NCBI GenBank assembly: GCA_903890265.1
Contig: CAITAM010000501.1
Location: forward strand, 1-29,525
Origin: an uncultured Pseudomonadota bacterium
GTDB lineage: Bacteria; Pseudomonadota; Gammaproteobacteria; Steroidobacterales; Steroidobacteraceae
Direction: 5' to 3'
DNA length: 29,525 bases
The notes under the pieces are model-generated. The model saw only the letters and a program-made list of their open reading frames with translations. It was not told the DNA's origin and searched no databases. Shown here piece after piece: positions 23,262 to 29,525 of this stretch (the stretch's first letter is position 1; each line of letters starts with the position of its first letter). Position numbers and translations under genes: made by a program.

Positions 23262-24746
23262 GCGCGTTCCCGGCCGGGCACGATACGGAACGTACAGACC
23301 AAGGCACATAGCAAGCACGCAAAGCACCAGCACCGGAACGTTACCAAGCCGCGCATAAGGCGTCATGCCACCGTACGGCGTGATCGAACCGCGCAGGACC
23401 TCCGGGACGAACTGGCGCGTTCTTGACACGACGTGCCCGTCTGGAGCGATGAACGCCGATATGCCGTTGTTCGTGGCCCGCATCATCCAACGTCCCGCCT
23501 CCAGCGCGCGCATCCGCGTGATTTCGAGGTGTTGATGCGGCGCGGAAGAGTCGCCGTACCACGCGTCATTGCTCACGTTCACGAGCGCATCGGCCTCCTT
23601 GAGGACATCAAGCTGCTCGGCGGCGTACGAATCCTCATAACAGATCGTTTCACCGAGCGTAAGTCCCGCGATGTGCAGCGCCGGCTGATGCACGCTGCCC
23701 GGCATCAGATCCACGTAGGACAGATTCTGCAGTCGCATCCAGCTTCGCACGAAGGCGGGTACCGGAAAAAACTCACCGAAAGGCACGAGCCGCCGCTTGT
23801 AGTACCACTCCTCATCGTCTCCAAGCGCGACCAGGCCATTGCGAATCGCATCCTGATCGGGATCGTAACGCAGCATTCCCATCACGAGCGACGATCCGTG
23901 CCGGTGAGCGTCGGCATACACCTCAGCAAGGAAAGGCACCGCGTCATGGTAGAGCTGTGGCAGCGTGGCCTCCGGCCACACAATGACGCTCGCGCCCCAC
24001 GCCTTCTGGGTCAGATCGCGGTACAGCTGCCTCGTAGGCTCGCGGTTTTCCTCCGCCCACTTCTCGTCCTGTGGTACCGAACCCTGCACCAGCGCGACCG
24101 ACACCGGCGCGCCCGTCGGATGAACGAAGGCCACGCCCCTCAGCAGAAAGCCGGCACCGTAGATGCAGGCCACCGAGACCACCGCAAGCAGGTAGCGCCG
24201 ACGCGTCGCCAGCAGTAGCGCACCGCTCACGGTCACCGCCGCCAGACTGACGCCGTAAACGCCGAGCACCGGCGCATACCCTGCGAGCGGCGTGTCGATC
24301 TGGGAATAGCCGACTGTGAGCCACGGGAATCCCGACAAAAACCACCCGCGGAGCCATTCCATCAGCACCCAGCCACCGGGCAGCAGGCACAGGCTCTCCA
24401 TGGGCAGATGGTGCCGGCCATAGCGGGCGTAGAACCCGCCGAGAAGACCGTAGTACGTGGCCATAATCGCCACGAGTCCGCCCATCAGCAGCAGCGCTAC
24501 TGGCACCGGGACCTTGCCGACTCCGTGCACGGCGGTGTAGAGCCAGTACGTGCCCGTAGAAAACAGGCCGAAGCCGAAGGCAAAGCCTGCGGCCGCCGCA
24601 ACGCGCGGCGTACTCTTCGACCAGATCTGCCACAGCATCGCAATGCTGATGATCGTGGCGAGCGATACCGACACCGGCGCGAAACCTGCCGCCGCGACGA
24701 CCCCGAGCAGCAGCGCGCCCAGGATTGCGAGCCTCGGGTTAATCAC
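23259..24746 (-). CDS. lnt: Apolipoprotein N-acyltransferase
   Basis: This 495-residue inner-membrane enzyme has about seven or eight N-terminal hydrophobic helices, then a periplasmic nitrilase-fold domain. The catalytic triad is visible at E259 (VWPEATLP), K317 (YYKRRLVPFGEFFP) and C369 (GETICYEDSY); the Lys-Cys spacing of 52 equals that in E. coli Lnt. It adds the third acyl chain to lipoproteins, which here include LptE. I chose the GTG at 24746, overlapping the corC stop by 8 bases with GAGGGG upstream. A TTG 13 codons earlier would add a non-hydrophobic leader and overlap corC more. Confidence 0.95.
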   Translation of the reverse strand: MINPRLAILGALLLGVVAAAGFAPVSVSLATIISIAMLWQIWSKSTPRVAAAAGFAFGFGLFSTGTYWLYTAVHGVGKVPVPVALLLMGGLVAIMATYYGLLGGFYARYGRHHLPMESLCLLPGGWVLMEWLRGWFLSGFPWLTVGYSQIDTPLAGYAPVLGVYGVSLAAVTVSGALLLATRRRYLLAVVSVACIYGAGFLLRGVAFVHPTGAPVSVALVQGSVPQDEKWAEENREPTRQLYRDLTQKAWGASVIVWPEATLPQLYHDAVPFLAEVYADAHRHGSSLVMGMLRYDPDQDAIRNGLVALGDDEEWYYKRRLVPFGEFFPVPAFVRSWMRLQNLSYVDLMPGSVHQPALHIAGLTLGETICYEDSYAAEQLDVLKEADALVNVSNDAWYGDSSAPHQHLEITRMRALEAGRWMMRATNNGISAFIAPDGHVVSRTRQFVPEVLRGSITPYGGMTPYARLGNVPVLVLCVLAMCLGLYVPYRARPGTR

Positions 24747-25605
24747 CCGCAGGCCCCTCGGGCACAACGTCCCGCGGACTGACAACTCTGAGCAACTCTA
24801 TCCGGCGGCGGTCGGCGCGCAGGATCCGGAATTCGAAGGCATCAATGCCAATCTGATCGCCCCGGCGGGGTACCCGACCGAACGCATGAGCGACGTAACC
24901 GCCGATCGTGTCGAACTCCTCGTCACTGAATTTTGTGCCGAAATACTCGTTGAAGTCCTCGATTCGGGTCAGGGCGTGGACTGCGTACTGAAACGGCGCC
25001 TCGCGCCGGATCGGCTGATCTTCCTCGATGTCGTACTCGTCGGCGATATCGCCAACAATCTGCTCAATCACATCCTCGATGGTCACAAGCCCCGCGATGC
25101 CACCGTACTCGTCGACCACAATCGCCATGTGGTGCCGATTCTTACGGAACTCCTTCAGCAGCACATTTAGGCGCTTGCTCTCCGGCACGAAAACCGCCGG
25201 ACGCAGCACCTCGCGAATGTCAAAATCCCCGGCACTGAACTCGGCACGCACACGGAGCAGATCCTTGGCGAGGAGAATGCCTACAATGGCATCGCGATCT
25301 TCTCCGAGCACGGGAAACCGCGAGTGACCGGACTCGAGCACTACCGGCAGTATCCGCTCGACGGGATCCGAGCGGTGAAGGACGATCATCTGCGATCGCG
25401 GCACCATGATGTCGCGCACCTTGAGCTCCGCGACGCTGATAACGCCTTCGAGCATCTGCAGGGAATCCGCGTCCAACAGGCCGCGACGCTCGGCGTCACG
25501 CATCTCTTCCATGAGCTCTTCGCGGTCCTGCGGCTCACCGGCCAGCTGGTCCACCAGGCGGCCCAGCCAGCCGCGCCGGACCTCGCGGGTTCCATCCTCG
25601 CTCAT
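24739..25605 (-). CDS. corC: CorC/YbeX CBS-domain protein
   Basis: This 288-residue cytosolic protein has two CBS domains, at about 68-130 (VRDIMVPRSQMIVLHR) and about 135-190 (EVLRPAVFVPESKRLNVLL), joined by DEYGGIAGLVTIEDVIEQIVGDI. A CorC_HlyC transporter-associated domain follows at about 205-285 (FDTIGGYVAHAFGRVPRRGD). It lacks the membrane DUF21 domain of longer relatives, as E. coli YbeX does. Proposed roles are Mg/Co efflux support and ribosome-related stress. It lies 6 bases after ybeY and directly before lnt, the standard order. Confidence 0.95.
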   Translation of the reverse strand: MSEDGTREVRRGWLGRLVDQLAGEPQDREELMEEMRDAERRGLLDADSLQMLEGVISVAELKVRDIMVPRSQMIVLHRSDPVERILPVVLESGHSRFPVLGEDRDAIVGILLAKDLLRVRAEFSAGDFDIREVLRPAVFVPESKRLNVLLKEFRKNRHHMAIVVDEYGGIAGLVTIEDVIEQIVGDIADEYDIEEDQPIRREAPFQYAVHALTRIEDFNEYFGTKFSDEEFDTIGGYVAHAFGRVPRRGDQIGIDAFEFRILRADRRRIELLRVVSPRDVVPEGPAGD

Positions 25606-25611
25606 GGTTGT

Positions 25612-26073
25612 TCAGTCATCCTCGTAAGGGTCGGAGAAACCGAGTCGGGCGAGGATCTGGCGCTCCGTCCTCTCCATGCGCTTCGCCTCCGCCTCACGCT
25701 CATGATCCTGCCCGAGCAGATGCAGCACTCCGTGCACGACCATATGTGCCCAATGGGCCGCCAGAGTCTTGCCCTGTGCCCGTGCTTCACGGGCCACCAC
25801 CGTGGCGCAGATGGCGAGGTCACCGAGCGGCATGTCAGCGCCACCCTTCCCCGGCCGCCGACCGGCCGGAAAGGACAGAACATTGGTCGGCGAGTCCTTG
25901 CCGCGGTAAAACAGGTTCAGCCGACGACTCTCACGAGCACCGACGATCCGTATGCAGACCTCACCTGGCTCGCGTCCGAGCGCTGCCAGCGCCCACTCGG
26001 TCAGCCGCTGCCGCCCCGGCGCCCAGCCAGCGGTCGTGGCGCGAATCACCTCGACCTGCGGAGCCGCCTTCAT
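25612..26073 (-). CDS. ybeY: Endoribonuclease YbeY (16S rRNA 3' maturation)
   Basis: This 153-residue protein carries the UPF0054 zinc motif HGVLHLLGQDH with H114, H118 and H124, exactly the positions known in E. coli YbeY. NVLSFPAG and LGDLAICA are further family motifs. YbeY is involved in 16S rRNA 3'-end processing and ribosome quality control. The start ATG at 26073 overlaps the phoH stop as ATGA, and corC follows after 6 bases. Confidence 0.96.
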   Translation of the reverse strand: MKAAPQVEVIRATTAGWAPGRQRLTEWALAALGREPGEVCIRIVGARESRRLNLFYRGKDSPTNVLSFPAGRRPGKGGADMPLGDLAICATVVAREARAQGKTLAAHWAHMVVHGVLHLLGQDHEREAEAKRMERTERQILARLGFSDPYEDD

Positions 26074-27056
26074 GACCCGTCCCCTTGCCGTTCGTAAGCC
26101 TGCACGATCCGCTGCACGAGCGGGTGGCGAACCACGTCGCGCGACGAAAAGTTGGTGAAGGCGACGCCGTGCACGCCCGCCAGTACATCCTGGACGTGTC
26201 GCAGGCCGGACAGCTTGTTACTTGGCAGATCGGTCTGTGTTACGTCACCGGTCACCACGGCCTTGGAGCCGAAGCCGATCCGGGTCAGAAACATCTTCAT
26301 CTGCTCGACCGTGGTGTTCTGTGCCTCGTCGAGAATGATGAACGAATCGTTGAGCGTACGGCCGCGCATGAACGCGAGCGGCGCAATTTCTATCACGTGC
26401 CGCTCGATGAGCCGCATGACCCGGTCGAAGCCGAGCATTTCGTACAGTGCGTCATACATCGGCCGCAGGTAGGGATCGATCTTCTGAGTCAGATCACCGG
26501 GCAGGAACCCGAGCCTTTCGCCTGCCTCCACCGCCGGGCGAACCAGAACAATGCGTCGTACCTGATCGGCAAGCAGTGACTCGACGGCGCAGGCGACCGC
26601 AAGGTACGTCTTACCGGTACCCGCAGGGCCGATACCGAACGTAAGATCGCTCGCATGTATCTGCCGAAGGTACTGTGCCTGGCTGGGACCGCGACCCCTG
26701 ACCTTGCCTCGCTGTGTCTGAACGCTCAGAGAGTCCTGGCTGTCGTCCAGCTCCGTGGCAGACGCCGTATCACCGGGCTCGCTCATTCCCATTTCCTGAA
26801 TCGCAAGATGTACATCGCTCGGCTCGACACCTTTTCCTGATCGCGCGTATAGCTGCTTTAACACGAGCACGGCTTCTGCCGCCCTTGGCCCCAGGACCCG
26901 GAACCGGTTACTGCGCCGGTGGACCACGACAGAAAGGCGCTGCTCGACATGCCGGACGTTCTCGTCGAGGGGACCGCACAGTAGCGCCAGACGATCGTTA
27001 TCAGCAGGATCGAATACCACCTCAAGCGAAGCCGGTGAGTCGCTCAAACCGCACAT
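26070..27056 (-). CDS. ybeZ: PhoH-like ATPase (YbeZ)
   Basis: This 328-residue protein has a KH-like N-terminal region (about 10-85) and a PhoH P-loop ATPase domain with Walker A GPAGTGKT (K149) and Walker B FIILDEAQNTT near 230. YbeZ is the usual partner of YbeY and is thought to be an RNA-related NTPase. The ATG at 27056 lies inside the miaB end (13-base overlap), and the stop overlaps the ybeY start as ATGA. The linker at about 85-125 is Ser/Asp-rich, as in relatives. Confidence 0.94.
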   Translation of the reverse strand: MCGLSDSPASLEVVFDPADNDRLALLCGPLDENVRHVEQRLSVVVHRRSNRFRVLGPRAAEAVLVLKQLYARSGKGVEPSDVHLAIQEMGMSEPGDTASATELDDSQDSLSVQTQRGKVRGRGPSQAQYLRQIHASDLTFGIGPAGTGKTYLAVACAVESLLADQVRRIVLVRPAVEAGERLGFLPGDLTQKIDPYLRPMYDALYEMLGFDRVMRLIERHVIEIAPLAFMRGRTLNDSFIILDEAQNTTVEQMKMFLTRIGFGSKAVVTGDVTQTDLPSNKLSGLRHVQDVLAGVHGVAFTNFSSRDVVRHPLVQRIVQAYERQGDGS

Positions 27057-28408
27057 CCGCTAACGGGTTGCGCAAGCGCTCCCTCAGCGAGCAGCCGTCC
27101 GCGCAGGGAATTCGGTCGTGCCTCGGTCACGACGACGTCGACAAAGCTCTGCATCAAGGTCTGCGGGCCGTCGAAATTCACCCAGCGGTTGTTCTCGGTC
27201 CGCCCCGCCAGTTCATTGGCATTGCGTCGCGACGGGCGGTCCACCAGCACCCGCTGAACCGTACCAACCATCCGCTCGCTGATGGCCCGCGCATTGGCAT
27301 TCAGGCGCTCCTGCAAGGCCTCCAGCCTTTCCGTCTTGCGCTCTGCCGGCACGTCGTCAGGCAGGGCGGCAGCGGGCGTACCCGGACGGCGGCTGTAGAT
27401 GAAGCTGAAGGACTGGTCGAATCCGATCTCGTCGACCAGCGCGAGCGTCTTCCCGAAGTCCGCCTCGCTTTCGCCGGGGAAGCCCACGATGAAGTCCGTT
27501 GAAATGGAGATATCCGGGCGAACGGCGCGCAGCTTGCGCATCTTCTGCTTGTATTCCAGGGTCGTATAGCCGCGCTTCATCAGCATGAGAATACGGTCCG
27601 ATCCTGACTGGATCGGCAGATGCAGAGAGTTCGCAAGCTTCGGAAGCTTCGCGTACGCCTCAATCAGACGATCCGAGAATTCCAGCGGGTGCGATGTCGT
27701 GAAGCGCAGCCGTTCAATGCCTGGCAGCACCGAGATACGTTCGAGAAGGAATGCGAGGTCAGCAGGCGCCCCGTCGGCAAGCGGCCCGGCGTACGCGTTG
27801 ACGTTCTGGCCAAGCAGGGTGATTTCACGCACCCCCTGGGCCGCGAGGGCTTCGGCTTCGCGCAGCACGTCAGCCACGGGTCGGCTGATCTCGTCCCCGC
27901 GGGTGTAGGGCACCACACAGAAGCTACAGTACTTGCTGCACCCTTCCATGACGGACAGATAGGCACTGGCCTTGGTGGTGCGGGGCACGGGCAGACGGTC
28001 GAACTTCTCGATTTCAGGAAAGCTCACGTCGACCTGCGGCCGCTTGCTCTCCTGCCTCGCCCGGATCATGTCGGGGAGCCGGTGCAGCGTCTGCGGACCG
28101 AAGACGAGATCGACAAACGGCGCCCGCTGGACGATCGCCGCGCCTTCCTGGCTTGCCACGCAGCCGCCGACGCCGATGACGAGCCCCGGATTCTGCTCCT
28201 TCAGCGGCCGGAACAGGCCAAGCTGCGAGTAGAGCTTGTCCTCGGCTTTTTCCCGGACCGAGCAGGTGTTCACGAGGATTACGTCCGCGCGAGCAGGGTC
28301 GTCAGTAAGCTCGAGCCCGCACTCGACGCGCAGCACGTCGGTCATGCGCGTCGAGTCGTACTCGTTCATCTGGCAGCCGAAAGTCTTAACAAACAGGTAG
28401 CGCGACAT
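27044..28408 (-). CDS. miaB: tRNA-2-methylthio-N6-dimethylallyladenosine synthase
   Basis: This 454-residue radical-SAM methylthiotransferase has an N-terminal UPF0004 domain with C12 (TFGCQMNEYDS), VNTCSVREKAEDK and GVGGCVASQEG giving three cluster cysteines. The radical-SAM triad is C157, C161 and C164 (CSKYCSFCVVPYTRG). A C-terminal TRAM domain begins near 375. MiaB converts i6A37 to ms2i6A37 in tRNAs reading UNN codons. I chose the ATG at 28408, with a good GGAAGG ribosome binding site; an upstream TTG extension lacks conserved sequence. It heads the miaB-ybeZ-ybeY-corC-lnt unit. The 125-bp gap to ssb holds an AT-rich patch that could contain its promoter. Confidence 0.97.
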   Translation of the reverse strand: MSRYLFVKTFGCQMNEYDSTRMTDVLRVECGLELTDDPARADVILVNTCSVREKAEDKLYSQLGLFRPLKEQNPGLVIGVGGCVASQEGAAIVQRAPFVDLVFGPQTLHRLPDMIRARQESKRPQVDVSFPEIEKFDRLPVPRTTKASAYLSVMEGCSKYCSFCVVPYTRGDEISRPVADVLREAEALAAQGVREITLLGQNVNAYAGPLADGAPADLAFLLERISVLPGIERLRFTTSHPLEFSDRLIEAYAKLPKLANSLHLPIQSGSDRILMLMKRGYTTLEYKQKMRKLRAVRPDISISTDFIVGFPGESEADFGKTLALVDEIGFDQSFSFIYSRRPGTPAAALPDDVPAERKTERLEALQERLNANARAISERMVGTVQRVLVDRPSRRNANELAGRTENNRWVNFDGPQTLMQSFVDVVVTEARPNSLRGRLLAEGALAQPVSGCAV

Positions 28409-28533
28409 CCCGGAACCTTCCCAACGGCTGATTAGGGTACCGGTTCGGGCCGGCAAACTGAAGCTTCAACACGCGGCCGCGCGGAAAATACCCTTTTATT
28501 AACAGAAGGTTACAGATTCCGATGGGCCACTCG

Positions 28534-29004
28534 TCAGAACGGTATGTCGTCATCGAATTCCTCACCGCGAGATTCCGGCGAGGACTCGAACTCATCCCGC
28601 CCCGCCGGTGCCCGTCCGGGCTCCGCGCGACGCGCTGGTGCGCCACCGCCTTCGCCACCCATACCGCCGCGACTGCCGAGCATCTGCATCTCGTTGGCCA
28701 CAATCTCGGTCGTGTACCGGTCGTTTCCGGTCTTGTCCTGCCACTTACGCGTCCGCAGACGCCCTTCCACGTAGACCTGCGAGCCCTTGCGCAGGTATTC
28801 GGCAGCGATCTCCGCAAGGCGGTCGAAAAACACCACGGTGTGCCACTCGGTCTGCTCGCGCTGTTCCCCGGTCTGCTTGTCGCGCCAGCTGTCCGAGGTC
28901 GCAATGCGCACATTCGTCACGGACTTGCCGCTCGGCATCGCCCGCGTCTCCGGATCCTGTCCGAGATTGCCGACCAAAATGACCTTATTAATTCCGCGAG
29001 CCAT
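28534..29004 (-). CDS. ssb: Single-stranded DNA-binding protein
   Basis: This 156-residue protein starts MARGINKVILVGNLGQDPETR, the standard SSB N-terminus of the OB-fold (about 1-110). A Gly/Ala/Arg-rich flexible linker follows, ending in the acidic tip DDDIPF that recruits replication and repair proteins. The ATG at 29004 has an excellent ribosome binding site (AAGGAG, 9 bases away). The frame stays open far upstream, but that extension is not SSB-like. It is divergent from uvrA, as in many gammaproteobacteria. Confidence 0.97.
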   Translation of the reverse strand: MARGINKVILVGNLGQDPETRAMPSGKSVTNVRIATSDSWRDKQTGEQREQTEWHTVVFFDRLAEIAAEYLRKGSQVYVEGRLRTRKWQDKTGNDRYTTEIVANEMQMLGSRGGMGGEGGGAPARRAEPGRAPAGRDEFESSPESRGEEFDDDIPF

Positions 29005-29310
29005 GGTTCTAACTCCTTGAGCTTCTGCTGCCGGACCCCACATCAGTGGCTTGTCTCTCGCCCCGGCGACGCCCGACCCAACGGCCGGCGGGCGCCAGGG
29101 CCCGCGCTGCGTTCCGGTACGGACGGACCGGGCGAAGCTGCCGCACTGGACAGCCGTTGGCCCGTAAGGCCCGGATTGTACCCGACCCGACCTCAGGGAC
29201 GAGGCGCGAATCCGCCCCGATTGACGTGATTGAGCGGACCCGCTGGTTTGGCACGACGCACCATCGGCGCTAAGGTAGCGGATTGGCCGCCAGCTAGGAC
29301 GTTGAAGACG
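29005..29310. other. ssb-uvrA divergent intergenic region (306 bp)
   Basis: This stretch contains no gene I can support; the open frames on the minus strand are Arg/Ser/Gly-rich runs typical of GC-rich noncoding frames. It must hold the promoters of both ssb and uvrA. I looked for a LexA-type CTGT-N8-ACAG box, as found between uvrA and ssb in E. coli, and saw none. SOS control, if present, uses a different site. Confidence 0.6.
29248..29276 (+). promoter_or_regulatory. Candidate uvrA promoter
   Basis: TTGGCA at 29248-29253 and TAAGGT at 29271-29276 are separated by 17 bases, the ideal sigma-70 spacing. The -35 is a good match and the -10 is weak. The pair lies 34 bases before the uvrA start, giving a leader of plausible length. 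Confidence 0.38.
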
Positions 29311-29525
29311 ATGCAGACCATACGCATCCGGGGTGCCCGAACCCACAACCTGCGCAACGTCGACCTGACGCTGCCGCGCGATCGGCTGATCGTGCTCACC
29401 GGACTGTCGGGTTCAGGCAAATCATCTCTGGCGTTCGACACGATCTACGCCGAGGGTCAGCGCCGCTACGTCGAATCACTGTCCGCCTACGCGCGGCAAT
29501 TCCTGTCGATGATGGAAAAGAGATC
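29311..29525 (+). CDS. uvrA: Excinuclease ABC subunit A (5' part only)
   Basis: I translated this from the ATG at 29311 to the window edge, about 71 residues. The sequence matches the UvrA N-terminus: GARTHNLRNVDL, then the Walker A motif GLSGSGKSS with K37, then AEGQRRYVESLSAYARQFL. UvrA is the damage-recognition ABC ATPase of nucleotide excision repair. The remaining roughly 870 residues lie outside. AGGAC is the best upstream ribosome-binding match, about 11 bases before the start. Confidence 0.96.
   Translation, partial: MQTIRIRGARTHNLRNVDLTLPRDRLIVLTGLSGSGKSSLAFDTIYAEGQRRYVESLSAYARQFLSMMEKR

Noticed and set aside
29005..29310. Possible LexA box between ssb and uvrA
   Set aside because: No CTGT-N8-ACAG site or close variant was visible on either strand by eye.
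29005..29346. N-terminal extension of the ssb frame by 114 codons
   Set aside because: The extension is low-complexity and overlaps the uvrA start; the internal ATG at 29004 has a perfect ribosome binding site and the canonical SSB N-terminus.

Overview
This is a chromosomal window from a GC-rich gammaproteobacterium. The lineage call rests on gene content and order. It carries the blocks leuS-lptE-holA-nadD-rsfS-rlmH, maf-rng-yhdP-nitrilase-tldD and miaB-phoH-ybeY-corC-lnt, plus ssb divergent from uvrA. LptE, Lnt and YhdP point to a Gram-negative cell with an LPS outer membrane. Having maf-rng-yhdP-nit-tldD directly behind rlmH suggests a relative of Xanthomonadales or Chromatiales, but this is inference. 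I saw no insertion sequences, phage genes, CRISPR arrays, rRNA or tRNA genes, and no obvious island of foreign composition.

Layout. Positions 1-3380 (minus strand) hold a three-gene signalling unit: an OmpR-type response regulator, a secreted LysM/FecR/Fn3-like protein and a CHASE2 membrane sensor cut by the window edge. Each start overlaps the previous stop as ATGA. Divergent from it (3534-4754, plus) is a NarX/DegS-like protein that keeps a histidine box but has lost a recognisable ATPase site. The shared 153-bp gap is locally AT-rich and holds two imperfect inverted repeats. From 4751 to 29004 every gene is on the minus strand. Read in transcription order these are: ssb; miaB-phoH-ybeY-corC-lnt (tRNA thiomethylation, rRNA maturation, envelope lipoproteins); a small Cys/His-rich protein; class I fumarase; leuS-lptE; three accessory genes (a HEAAH zincin-like protein, an exported alpha/beta hydrolase and a PCu(A)C copper chaperone); holA-nadD-rsfS-rlmH; and maf-rng-yhdP-nitrilase-tldD. 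The plus-strand uvrA begins at 29311 and runs off the end.

Most genes are conserved housekeeping functions in translation quality control, replication, NAD synthesis and envelope assembly, packed with 1-13 bp overlaps that imply translational coupling. The accessory content is limited to the signalling cluster at the left end, the three-gene insertion between lptE and holA, a histone-H1-like basic tail on RsfS, and the small Cys-rich protein. I do not see a clear-cut new defence or mobile system. The most interesting candidates are the CHASE2/FecR/response-regulator unit with its divergent pseudokinase, and the copper-chaperone/hydrolase/zincin insertion.
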